Source: Actinomycetota bacterium (lineage in GTDB: Bacteria; Actinomycetota; Acidimicrobiia; IMCC26256; PALSA-610). Taken from it: DNA of 15,875 bases. The translations under genes were made by a program, and so were the position numbers. The stretch spans positions 1 to 15,875 of the forward strand of contig JAUZEM010000476.1 of assembly GCA_030839005.1 (NCBI GenBank). Reading direction: 5' to 3'. How positions within the stretch are numbered: the first letter of the stretch is position 1; each line of letters begins with the position of its first letter. Under the pieces are notes generated by a model. It was not told the origin of the DNA, ran no database searches, and saw only the letters and a program-made list of their open reading frames with translations. Of the stretch, positions 1-7,458 are shown piece by piece.

Positions 1-461
1 AGCTCATTCCGTTGCCCAAGCCGCACCCGCCGACGGTGTGCAACTCGATGTGGGCTCTGACCGACTTCACCGAGGCCAACGGCGCGACGCGTCTCGTTCC
101 GGGAACGCACCTGTCCGATCGCAGCCCCGACTACGGCGCCGACTACGACTCGATCGCCGCCGAGATGCCGAAGGGCTCGGTGCTCATCTGGCACGGGAGC
201 CTCTGGCACGGCGGCGGTGCGAACACGACGGGCGAACCGCGCATCGGGATTGCCATGAACTACTGCGCGGGCTATATCCGTCAGCAGGAGAACCAACAGC
301 TCGGGCTGCCGCGAGAGAAGGTCCAAACCTTCGCGCCGCGGCTCCGCGAGCTCGTCGGCTACGGCGTCTACAACATGCTGATCGGCCACATCAACAAGCA
401 GTCGCCCGAACAACTCTTGCTCGGCGACGGATCGACCAAGATCGTCTGGGACGGGATCTGA
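1..461 (+). CDS. Phytanoyl-CoA dioxygenase (PhyH) family protein, 3' part
   Basis: This is the C-terminal part of a non-haem Fe(II)/2-oxoglutarate dioxygenase of the PhyH family; the start lies before the window and the frame is open from base 3. Family members hydroxylate acyl-CoAs or other small molecules in the cytoplasm using O2 and 2-oxoglutarate. The visible core has a GATRLVPGTH strand, a WHGSLWHGGGAN segment whose His (codon 207-209) fits the distal iron ligand, and a following Arg (codon 240-242, in EPRIG) that fits the residue binding the 2-oxoglutarate carboxylate. The proximal HxD iron pair must lie upstream, outside the window. The stop is 2 nt before the next start codon, so the gene is probably cotranscribed with the crotonase-family gene that follows. 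The substrate cannot be told from this fragment. Confidence 0.85.
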   Translation, partial: LIPLPKPHPPTVCNSMWALTDFTEANGATRLVPGTHLSDRSPDYGADYDSIAAEMPKGSVLIWHGSLWHGGGANTTGEPRIGIAMNYCAGYIRQQENQQLGLPREKVQTFAPRLRELVGYGVYNMLIGHINKQSPEQLLLGDGSTKIVWDGI

Positions 462-463
462 AC

Positions 464-1261
464 ATGGCAATCCTGGAAGTCGTCGACGACGCGCGCGTAC
501 GCGTGCTCACGCTCAACCGCCCGGAAACACTGAACGCGTTCAACGACGAGCTGTATCACGCGGCGGGCGCCGCGCTGGAGGACGCGGCTGCGCGCGCCGA
601 CGTGGCGTGCGTGGTGATCACCGGAGCCGGACGCGCGTTCTCCGCCGGTCAGGACCTCGCCGAGATGGGACGCCTGAGCGCGGAGACCAAAACCGATTTC
701 GACAATACCGATGTCGGCGGGGCCGGACCCGGCTTCCCGCGCTTCTTGGACACGCTGGCGGCGTTCGGCAAGCCGGTGATCGCCGCGGTCAACGGCATCG
801 GGGTCGGAATCGGCATGACGATGCTGCTACACGTCGACATCGCGATCATCGCGTCGACCGCACGCTTACGCGCACCCTTCGTCCCACTGGGCGTCGTCCC
901 CGAGGCCGCCGGCAGCTTGCTCATGCCGATCGTCATGGGCAACCAGCGCGCCGCGCTCAAGCTGTACACCGGCGACTGGGTCACCGCGGACGAGGCGGTG
1001 GAGTGCGGACTCGCGCTGCGCGCGGTCGCACCGGACAAGCTGATGAGCGTCGCGATGGAATTGGCCGGCCGCATCGCCAAGATGCCGGTCGCCTCCTTGA
1101 GCGCGACCAAACGAGTCGTGATCGAAGGCCGCATCGACGCCGTGCGCGCGGCACGGGCGCGCGAAGACCGCGCGTTCACGGGCATGATCGGCCAGCCCGC
1201 GAACATGGAGGCGATCACCGCGTTCTTGGAGAAGCGGGAGCCCGACTTCTCGCGCCTCTAG
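464..1261 (+). CDS. Enoyl-CoA hydratase/isomerase (crotonase) family protein
   Basis: A 265-residue protein of usual crotonase-family length, expected to act on a CoA-thioester double bond in the cytoplasm. Visible landmarks are the opening strand with LNRPETLNAF (17-26), the first oxyanion-hole segment GAGRAFSAGQDL (54-65), the second one AAVNGIGVGIG (107-117), and the C-terminal helices. Neither hydratase glutamate is in place: Thr119 sits where rat crotonase has Glu144, and Phe139 where it has Glu164. Glu147, in VVPEAAGS, matches the acid used by delta3,delta2-enoyl-CoA isomerases. An isomerase-type reaction is therefore more likely than hydration, though this is inferred from hand alignment. 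The ATG follows the PhyH stop by 2 nt, which suggests translational coupling. The same reading frame stays open upstream only as a shadow of PhyH. Confidence 0.88.
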   Translation: MAILEVVDDARVRVLTLNRPETLNAFNDELYHAAGAALEDAAARADVACVVITGAGRAFSAGQDLAEMGRLSAETKTDFDNTDVGGAGPGFPRFLDTLAAFGKPVIAAVNGIGVGIGMTMLLHVDIAIIASTARLRAPFVPLGVVPEAAGSLLMPIVMGNQRAALKLYTGDWVTADEAVECGLALRAVAPDKLMSVAMELAGRIAKMPVASLSATKRVVIEGRIDAVRAARAREDRAFTGMIGQPANMEAITAFLEKREPDFSRL

Positions 1262-1287
1262 GGAATTTCTCGGGAGAGTCGCCGGGA

Positions 1288-1293
1288 TAGCCT
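1288..1293 (+). promoter_or_regulatory. Candidate -10 box for leaderless carboxylesterase mRNA
   Basis: The hexamer TAGCCT fits the actinobacterial TANNNT -10 consensus and ends 7 nt before the ATG at 1301, so transcription would begin at or next to the start codon. No convincing -35 element or Shine-Dalgarno sequence is visible. The same geometry recurs before other genes in this window. Confidence 0.5.
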
Positions 1294-1300
1294 GCGGACC

Positions 1301-2806
1301 ATGACGATCGTGGCGACGCGTAGCGGGAAAGTGGAAGGGTTCGAACGCAATGGTGTGACCGTCTTCCGCGGCATCCCGTACGCCGCGCCGCCGGTAGGTT
1401 CGCGTCGCTGGCAGGCGCCGCAGCGCGAGGAGCCGTGGGCCGGGACGCGCGACGCCGGCACCTTCTCGGCGCAGTCGGCCCAGACGGAGTTCGCGTTGGC
1501 GACGATGATGGGTGAGCGCCAACCCGCCAACAGCGAGGACAGCCTGTACCTCAACGTGTGGACGCCGGGATGCGACGACGGGCGCCGTCCGGTGATGGTT
1601 TGGATCCACGGCGGCGCGTTCATCTGGGGCTCGGGCGACACACCCTGGTACGACGGCACGAAGTTCGCGGTCCACGGCGACGTCGTGGTCGTCACGATCA
1701 ACTATCGCCTGGGCCCGTTCGGGTTCATGCACCTCGCCGATCTTTTCGACGGCGCGTTCGCCGGTTCCGGAAACGCCGGCATCCTCGATCAGATCGCCGC
1801 CCTCGAATGGGTACGCGACTGCATCGCCGCATTCGGCGGCGACCCCGACCGCGTCACCGTGTTCGGCGAGTCGGCCGGTGCGGCCAGCGTCGCAACGCTC
1901 CTCGGCACTCCTGGCGCCCGCGGTCTCTTCCGCGCCGCGATCCCGCAGAGCGGCGCCGCGTCGTGGTTGTCGACGCGCGACCGCGCGACCGGCATAGCCG
2001 CGCGCGTCGTCGAGAAGCTCGGCATCCGGGCCGGCGACTCCGAGGCGCTCCTCGCCGCCTCGACCGACGCGGTGCTCGGCGCGCTGCCTGCGTTCCGGGA
2101 GGACGGCGTGACCGCGCTCCCGTTCCAGCCGGTCGTCGACGGCACGGTGCTGCCCGAGCCGCCGCTCGCCGCGATCGCCGCCGGCAACGCGGCAGGAGTG
2201 CGCGTGCTCACCGGCACGAACCTCAACGAGATGACGCTGTTCACGGTCGCAGATCCCGCGCTCGCGACGCTTGACGAGGCGGGTGTCCGGAACCGGCTCC
2301 GCATCGCGTTCGGCGCCGCCGGCGACGCGCTGGTGGAGAGCTACCGCGCCCGCCGCCCGAACGTCACCCCGCAGGAGCTCTGGATCGATCTTGCGACCGA
2401 CGGCGTGTTCCGCATTCCCGCGATCCGGCTCCTCGAGGCCCAGCTCGCCCACGCGCCGGTCTGGTCTTACCTCTTCACGTTCGCGACCCCGGTCTTCGGC
2501 GGCATCCTCCGCTCGACCCACGCACTCGAGATCCCCTTCGTCTTCGACAACCTCGACCGCGGCCGCGCCGAGGTGCTCACGGGTGCCGGGCCGGAGCGTC
2601 AGGGCATCGCCGACGCGATGCACCGGTCGTGGATCGCGTTCGCCCGAGACGGGAATCCGCAACACGCCGGACTGCCCGAATGGCCGCGATACGACATCGA
2701 CCGGCGAGCCACGATGCGCTTCGACACCAGGTTGGAACTGCTCGAGGACCCCGCGGGGGAGGATCGCGCGGCCTTCGAGGCCGAAATCGCCACAGTTACT
2801 CCTTGA
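1301..2806 (+). CDS. Type-B carboxylesterase (alpha/beta hydrolase)
   Basis: A 501-residue full-length member of the carboxylesterase type-B / para-nitrobenzyl esterase family, which hydrolyses carboxylic esters. The order of motifs is typical: FRGIPYAAPPVG near the N-terminus (22-33), EDSLYLNVW (79-87), the oxyanion-hole HGGAF (103-107), the nucleophile elbow GESAGA with Ser191, Glu310 in GTNLNE, and His407 in THALEIPFVF. All three catalytic-triad residues are therefore present. There is no signal peptide, so a cytoplasmic enzyme is expected. The ATG at 1301 gives the standard N-terminal strand, and a TAGCCT box 7 nt upstream supports it. The gene lies 39 bp behind the crotonase-family gene but may have its own promoter. 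The natural ester substrate is unknown. Confidence 0.93.
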   Translation: MTIVATRSGKVEGFERNGVTVFRGIPYAAPPVGSRRWQAPQREEPWAGTRDAGTFSAQSAQTEFALATMMGERQPANSEDSLYLNVWTPGCDDGRRPVMVWIHGGAFIWGSGDTPWYDGTKFAVHGDVVVVTINYRLGPFGFMHLADLFDGAFAGSGNAGILDQIAALEWVRDCIAAFGGDPDRVTVFGESAGAASVATLLGTPGARGLFRAAIPQSGAASWLSTRDRATGIAARVVEKLGIRAGDSEALLAASTDAVLGALPAFREDGVTALPFQPVVDGTVLPEPPLAAIAAGNAAGVRVLTGTNLNEMTLFTVADPALATLDEAGVRNRLRIAFGAAGDALVESYRARRPNVTPQELWIDLATDGVFRIPAIRLLEAQLAHAPVWSYLFTFATPVFGGILRSTHALEIPFVFDNLDRGRAEVLTGAGPERQGIADAMHRSWIAFARDGNPQHAGLPEWPRYDIDRRATMRFDTRLELLEDPAGEDRAAFEAEIATVTP

Positions 2807-2867
2807 GGGCCCGGGCCGGGATGCCGATCAGAGAGCCGGATCGGCGACTCGGGAGTTCGGATGCGCA

Positions 2868-3818
2868 ATGAGTGAAGTCGTGGCCCTGCTACTCGACGAT
2901 GCCATGCCGCCGGAGCGGCTCGGCGCCCTCCTTCTCGCGGCCCGAAAGCGGCGGGGGCTCAAGCGCAGGCAAGCCGCGGCCGCGGCCGGAACCACCGCCG
3001 CCAAGCTGCGCGCGTACGAGCGGGGCGACGAGCCGGTACCCGCCGGTGTCTGCGCCCAGCTGGCCGAGTGCTACGGCGACGACCTGACCGCGCACGTCCC
3101 GCTACGCGTGCCGATGCAGGTCGAAAGCGAGCGACTCGTCATCGGCGACGTGCAGCAGCCCGTCGGCCCGGACGACGACGATGTCATCGCCGGCTACATC
3201 GACATCGTCCAGCGGCTGCGCAATACCGGACCGGGTGATCCGCTCGCCCTGCGTACCGCCGACATCGTCGCGCTGGCGGGAGCGCTCGGCCGCGACCGTG
3301 ACGCGATCGAGCAACGGATCGCCGAGGCTCTCGGCTGCACCCGCGTCGAGGCGCGCCGGTTGCACGGTGAGCTGCTGCGCCGGAAGGTCATCCTCCCGGT
3401 CGCCGGCCTCGCCGCGGGCATGGCCGCGTTCGCGGGCTCCGCGGCCGCGGTGCAATCGGCGTCGTCATCGACGACGAACATCGAGACCCGGCCGGTCGTC
3501 GCGACGGCCCCGTCGACGACCGCGCGCACCCAACCCGCGCCGACGACGGCGAAACCCGTCCCGGTCGCGACGACTACGACTACGACGACGACGACCACGG
3601 CACCGGCACCCGCGCCCGCAGTCGACACCACGGCACCGACGACCGCACGAGCGCATCAAACCGACGCGACCGTCCCGCCGTCCGAGCAGACGGCCGACGT
3701 GCCGATCTCCGTCGCGTCGCCCAAGCCCGATCCCGACGATCCGCCCGTGTCGGTGTTGCCCGGCGAGACGCCGATCACCGTCATCGGTACGTCGGACTCG
3801 ACGAGCCAGACGCCGTAG
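2868..3818 (+). CDS. XRE-type HTH protein with one membrane segment and Thr/Pro-rich tail
   Basis: A 316-residue protein that I do not recognise as a named gene. Residues 16-76 resemble an XRE/Cro helix-turn-helix (LGALLLAARKRRGLKRRQAA, then KLRAYERGDEPVP). Residues 130-172 look like a second, winged-helix or sigma-like helical unit. RRK (171-173) is followed by a hydrophobic segment (about 174-195), which predicts one membrane span with the N-terminus inside. From about residue 196 the tail is disordered and rich in Thr, Pro and Ala, including ten consecutive threonines (235-244). The layout HTH, membrane helix, low-complexity exterior recalls RodZ and other membrane-bound regulators, but no RodZ C-terminal domain is evident. 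The ATG at 2868 follows the carboxylesterase by 61 bp. It converges on the adenylate cyclase gene. Confidence 0.75.
   Translation: MSEVVALLLDDAMPPERLGALLLAARKRRGLKRRQAAAAAGTTAAKLRAYERGDEPVPAGVCAQLAECYGDDLTAHVPLRVPMQVESERLVIGDVQQPVGPDDDDVIAGYIDIVQRLRNTGPGDPLALRTADIVALAGALGRDRDAIEQRIAEALGCTRVEARRLHGELLRRKVILPVAGLAAGMAAFAGSAAAVQSASSSTTNIETRPVVATAPSTTARTQPAPTTAKPVPVATTTTTTTTTTAPAPAPAVDTTAPTTARAHQTDATVPPSEQTADVPISVASPKPDPDDPPVSVLPGETPITVIGTSDSTSQTP
3570..3599 (+). repeat. ACN trinucleotide run coding for ten threonines
   Basis: Ten consecutive Thr codons (ACG, ACT and ACC mixed) lie in the tail of the XRE-type membrane protein. Mixed codons suggest selection for the amino-acid run rather than recent slippage alone, although eight of the ten are ACG or ACT and could still vary in copy number. 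Confidence 0.9.
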
Positions 3819-3844
3819 CGTCACGTCAGAACGTCGACGAGGGT

Positions 3845-3861
3845 GCGCGCCTACGGCGCGC
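3845..3861. terminator. GC hairpin between convergent genes (possible bidirectional terminator)
   Basis: A perfect 7-bp inverted repeat, GCGCGCC / GGCGCGC with a 3-nt loop, spans the stop codon of the minus-strand cyclase and lies 26 nt past the stop of the plus-strand XRE-type gene. There is no T-run, so it is at best a non-canonical actinobacterial terminator. Confidence 0.4.
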
Positions 3862-4402
3862 CGACTCGTTGGACGCGCGCGAGCCGCACGCGTTCGGCGA
3901 ATCCCTTCAGCGCGAACGCGCCCGCGGGGTGGCCCGAGAAGGCCGCCGAGCCGGCGAGCGCCGCGTGCGTCTCGGCATCGACGAGCACCGTCGACGGGCG
4001 AGCGACGTTCACCGCGCGGGCCGCGAGGTTCACGACCGCGCCGGAGTAGTCGCCGTCGCGCGCGAGGACGTCGCCGCTCGCGATCCCGGCGCGCACCGGG
4101 GGCAGCGACTCGTGCGCCGCAAACGCGTCGACGAGCGCGAGCGCGATGTCTGTCGCCGTGACGGCATCGTTGGCGACGAACATCACGCTGTCGCCGATCA
4201 GCTTGACGACTCGGCCACCGCGTCCAACGACGATCTCCGATGCGGTCGAGTCGAACGTGCTCAAGGCGCGCGAGAGGTCGGGCAGATCCAGCTGCTGGGT
4301 CCACGCAGTCGAGTCGACGAGATCGGCGAAGCCGACGCTCCGGCGGACGAGATCGATCCCGGGCGTGGCGGACCCGGCCGGTCGTCGTGCGCCACGGCTC
4401 AT
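3851..4402 (-). CDS. Class III adenylate/guanylate cyclase, catalytic domain only
   Basis: A 183-residue protein that is almost entirely a class III nucleotide cyclase catalytic domain, making cyclic AMP from ATP as a dimer. By hand comparison with mycobacterial cyclases, every key residue is present: metal-binding Asp27 (FADLVDST) and Asp71 (GDSVMF), adenine-specifying Lys67 and Asp118, and transition-state Asn125 and Arg129 (VNLAARA). The Lys/Asp pair favours ATP over GTP. Unlike most actinobacterial cyclases of this type there is no regulatory domain, HAMP segment or membrane helix. It is the last gene of the operon. Its ATG lies 33 nt past the stop of the aldehyde dehydrogenase fusion and in the same reading frame as that gene. 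No ATG, GTG or TTG lies between them, so the start is well constrained. Confidence 0.88.
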   Translation of the reverse strand: MSRGARRPAGSATPGIDLVRRSVGFADLVDSTAWTQQLDLPDLSRALSTFDSTASEIVVGRGGRVVKLIGDSVMFVANDAVTATDIALALVDAFAAHESLPPVRAGIASGDVLARDGDYSGAVVNLAARAVNVARPSTVLVDAETHAALAGSAAFSGHPAGAFALKGFAERVRLARVQRVGAP

Positions 4403-4435
4403 CTTCGCGCCGAAGCGTTGGCGCCGGCCGGCCGG

Positions 4436-6421
4436 CTACGAACGGAGGTGCCAGGCCTTTTCGCGCACGAACGCGCGCACACCCGACTCGGACATCGACA
4501 CGCCGAGTCCCGAGTGCCGGCGTCCCGACCAAGGCAAGCACACGCTCGACCGGTCGGACGTGTTCCAGTAGGCGTTGCCGACCTCGAGTCGACTCAGGAT
4601 CCGCTCCGCGCGCCCACGGTCGCCGGAGAACACCGCCGCGCCGAGCCCGAACTCGGTGTCGTCGAGGCACGCGAGCGCTTCCGCGTCGTCGCGGACTCGC
4701 TGCACGCCGATGACCGGACCGAATGTCTCGTCGCGCATCACACTCATGCTCGGGTCGACGTCGACGAGCACTGTGGGCGCGAACCAGGAACCCGGTCGAT
4801 CGATCCGTGTCCCGCCGCAGACGACCCGCGCACCTTTCGCGACCGCGTCGGCGACCTGCGCTTCGAGCACGTCGACGTGCGCGGCGCGCGCGAGCGGTCC
4901 GAGATCGGTCTGCTCGTCTTCGGGATCGCCGGTGCGGTACGCACTCACGGCGTCGCCCAGGGCGTCGACGAAACGGTCGAAGATCGCATCGTGCGCGTAG
5001 ACGCGCTCGATCGCGGAGCAGGACTGGCCCCCGTTGTAGAAGGCGCCCTCCGCGACCGCGAGGGCGGCCGAGACGACGTCGACGTCGTCGCAAACGTAGG
5101 CGCCGTCCTTCCCCCCGAGCTCCAGCTGGAGGCGCACGAACCGATCGGAGACCGACCGGGCGACGCGCCGCCCGGTTTCGTACGAGCCCGTGAAGCACAC
5201 AATGTCGACGTCGGACGCGACCAGAGCGGCACCCACGACGCCACCGCCGACGATCGCCTGTAGCACGTCGACGGGGACACCGGAGCGGTGCATGACGTCG
5301 ACGAGGCGCAATCCGGTGAGGGTTGCATGCTCGGAGGGCTTGTAGAGAACCGCGTTGCCGGTGAGCAGCGCCGGCACGATCGTGTTGAGCCCGACGAAGT
5401 ACGGATAGTTCCACGCGCTGACGTGCGCGACGAGCCCGACGGGATCGTGGGTGACGCGTTCCTCGACCGCTCCCCCCGCACCTGCGGTTACCGAACGCGG
5501 AGCGATGACGTCGCCGACGTGCGCGATGTTCCAATCGATCCGCTCCAGGACCGCGCGCACCTCGTTGCGCGACTGCGCGATCGGCTTGCCGACCTCACGG
5601 GTCGTGAGGCGCGCACACTCCTCGGCCTCGGCCGCGAGAAGGTTGCGGAAGACGCGCACGATCTCGGCTCGCTCGTCGAAGGGACGCGCGGCCCAGTCGG
5701 GCTGCGCACGCCGGGCTCGCTCGACCTTCCGCTCGACCTCACGCTCTTCGGTGACCGCGACGCTCCTCACGTGCTCTCCCGTCGCGGGGTTGCGAACCTC
5801 GAGTGAGCGTTCGACACGCGCCTCGAGCTCGGCGCCGGGCGCGGTCTGGCTCGAGGGCTCGGGCGCGGGCTCGGATCCGGGTAAGCCGGCAGGTTCGGGC
5901 GGGCTCGCCGCGGCCGATTCCACGGCCGATTCGTCGGCCGAGACGACGAGGGTCACCCAGCGCGACTCCTTCTGGCCCGGCCGGCGCTCGAGCTGGCGCA
6001 CGTATCCGCGATCGGCCAGCCGTTGGAGGGTCTCCTCGACGTCGTCGAGCGACCGGAACGAATGCCAGCGCTCCGAGCGCTGCTTGAGCTCCCCGGGCGT
6101 CTGCGCGCCGCGCAGCAACAGCACGCCGAGCACGGAGTACTCGGGCACGGAGAGCTGCAGCGCCTCGTCGACGATATGGCGGTGCTTCACGACCCGCTGG
6201 CCCGTTGCCCGCACCCGACGGGACACGCCCTTGTCGCGCAAGCCTTCGAGCACCCGCTCGACGGTCGACTCGTCGAACGAGACGATCGGATCGCGATTGG
6301 TGCTTTGATTGCACGCGTTGATCAACGCGTTGACCGACAACGGGTAGTTGTCGGGCGTCGTGACCGCCTTCTCCATGAGGCAACCGAGGACGCGTGCCTC
6401 CTCGGCGCTCAGGTTGATCAT
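4436..6421 (-). CDS. DUF480 (YceH/UPF0502) - aldehyde dehydrogenase fusion protein
   Basis: One uninterrupted 661-codon frame joins two families. Residues 1-160 are a DUF480/YceH protein, a pair of winged helices (LSAEEARVLGCLMEKAVTTP, then NYPLSVNALINACNQSTNR). Residues 161-197 are a Pro/Glu/Ala-rich linker, followed by a short coiled-coil-like ELEARVERSLE. Residues 207-661 are a complete NAD(P)-dependent aldehyde dehydrogenase, with Asn338 (SAWNYP), Lys361 (YKPSE), Glu434 (LELGGK), nucleophile Cys468 (GQSCS) and Glu565 (ETFGP). It should oxidise an aldehyde to the acid; the substrate is unknown. The ATG overlaps the previous gene's TGA (ATGA), indicating translational coupling. No good start codon lies just before the dehydrogenase domain. 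The in-frame GTG codons are Val156, Val167 and the too-late Val218, so separate translation is less likely than a true fusion. Confidence 0.88.
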   Translation of the reverse strand: MINLSAEEARVLGCLMEKAVTTPDNYPLSVNALINACNQSTNRDPIVSFDESTVERVLEGLRDKGVSRRVRATGQRVVKHRHIVDEALQLSVPEYSVLGVLLLRGAQTPGELKQRSERWHSFRSLDDVEETLQRLADRGYVRQLERRPGQKESRWVTLVVSADESAVESAAASPPEPAGLPGSEPAPEPSSQTAPGAELEARVERSLEVRNPATGEHVRSVAVTEEREVERKVERARRAQPDWAARPFDERAEIVRVFRNLLAAEAEECARLTTREVGKPIAQSRNEVRAVLERIDWNIAHVGDVIAPRSVTAGAGGAVEERVTHDPVGLVAHVSAWNYPYFVGLNTIVPALLTGNAVLYKPSEHATLTGLRLVDVMHRSGVPVDVLQAIVGGGVVGAALVASDVDIVCFTGSYETGRRVARSVSDRFVRLQLELGGKDGAYVCDDVDVVSAALAVAEGAFYNGGQSCSAIERVYAHDAIFDRFVDALGDAVSAYRTGDPEDEQTDLGPLARAAHVDVLEAQVADAVAKGARVVCGGTRIDRPGSWFAPTVLVDVDPSMSVMRDETFGPVIGVQRVRDDAEALACLDDTEFGLGAAVFSGDRGRAERILSRLEVGNAYWNTSDRSSVCLPWSGRRHSGLGVSMSESGVRAFVREKAWHLRS

Positions 6422-7458
6422 CCGAGCACCAGCTCCGCGATCGTTCGCAGCTGCTCGGTCGCGCCCGAGACGACCATCGTCGTCACCGCCGACGCGCGCC
6501 ACATCTCCAGGTCGTCGCGGATCTTCTCGCGCGGACCGACGAGCGCGACGTCTTCGACGAGGCGCGTCGGTACCGCAGCCGCGGCCTCCGCCTTCTTGCC
6601 GTCGAGGTAGAGGTCTTGGATCAACTTCGCTTCGCCCTCGTAACCCATCCGCCCGAACACGTTGTTGTGGAAGTTCACTTCGCGCGCACCCATCCCGCCG
6701 ATGTAGAGCGCCAGCACCGGCCGGTACATGTCGGCCGCGGTCTCGACGTCGTCGGCGATGATCACCGGCACGAGACACGCAACCTCGAACGTCTCCGCAG
6801 TCCGGCGCGCGCCCGGCCGGGCGAAGCCTTCGACCAACGCGTCGCGATAGAAGCCGTCGACGCGCGGTGCGTAGAACATCGGCAGCCAGCCGTCGGCGAT
6901 CTCGGCCGAGAGGGAGACGTTCTTCGGACCTTCGGCGGCGATGTAGATCGGCAGGTCGGCGCGCCGCGGATGCGTGATCGACTTGAGCGGCTTGCCGAGC
7001 CCGGTGCCGCCGTGCAGGGGCAATTGGTAATGCTCGCCGTCGAGCTCGACCGGCGCCTCGCGCGCGAGCACCTGGCGCACGATGTCGATGTACTCGCGCG
7101 TTCGGCCGAGCGGCTTGCGGTAGTCGTCGCCGTACCATCCCTCGGCAACCTGCGGGCCGGACGCGCCCAGGCCGAGCACGAAGCGACCGCCCGAGAGGTG
7201 ATCGAGCGTGAGCGCGGCCATCGCCATCGCCGTTGGGGTCCGGGCGGAGAGCTGGCAGATCGAAGTACCGAGCTTGATGCGCGACGTCTGCGCACCCCAC
7301 CAGGCGAGCGGGGTCAGCGCGTCCGATCCGTAGGCCTCGGCCGTCCAACACGAGTCGAAGCCCAGCCGTTCCGCTTCCGCGAGTGCGACCGGAACGCCCG
7401 CCGGCGGCTGGGCGCCCCAGTAGCCGATCATGTATCCGAGCTTTAATTCGTGCGGCAT
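6418..7458 (-). CDS. LLM-class F420-dependent oxidoreductase
   Basis: A 346-residue luciferase-like TIM-barrel oxidoreductase of the actinobacterial F420-dependent type (resembling the Rv3520c group). It is expected to transfer hydride between coenzyme F420 and an unknown organic substrate in the cytoplasm. Typical segments are LAEAERLGFDSCWTAEAYGSD (26-46), IKLGTSICQLSARTP (61-75), LDHLSGGRFVLGLGASGP (85-102) and the later IYIAAEGPKNVSLSAEIADG region (171-190), all normal for the family. The frame is open further upstream, but the ATG at 7458 gives the usual start just before the first barrel strand (LGYMIGYWG). This start overlaps the end of the thioesterase-like gene by 16 bp, and the stop overlaps the next start by 4 bp. 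The gene is therefore part of a tightly coupled operon. Confidence 0.92.
   Translation of the reverse strand: MPHELKLGYMIGYWGAQPPAGVPVALAEAERLGFDSCWTAEAYGSDALTPLAWWGAQTSRIKLGTSICQLSARTPTAMAMAALTLDHLSGGRFVLGLGASGPQVAEGWYGDDYRKPLGRTREYIDIVRQVLAREAPVELDGEHYQLPLHGGTGLGKPLKSITHPRRADLPIYIAAEGPKNVSLSAEIADGWLPMFYAPRVDGFYRDALVEGFARPGARRTAETFEVACLVPVIIADDVETAADMYRPVLALYIGGMGAREVNFHNNVFGRMGYEGEAKLIQDLYLDGKKAEAAAAVPTRLVEDVALVGPREKIRDDLEMWRASAVTTMVVSGATEQLRTIAELVLG

Noticed and set aside
866..2665. A 599-codon minus-strand open frame
   Set aside because: It is antisense to the crotonase-family gene and the carboxylesterase, both of which have full catalytic motifs, and it has no motifs of its own.
2807..2825. 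A GGCCCGGGCC palindrome after the carboxylesterase as a terminator
   Set aside because: It is a contiguous palindrome without a loop or T-run and is expected by chance at this GC content.
3570..3599. CRISPR or tandem-repeat array
   Set aside because: It is an in-frame threonine codon run, without spacers.
3465..5534. A 689-codon minus-strand open frame
   Set aside because: Very Arg-rich translation typical of a wrong frame in high-GC DNA. It crosses the cyclase and ALDH, which are in another frame.
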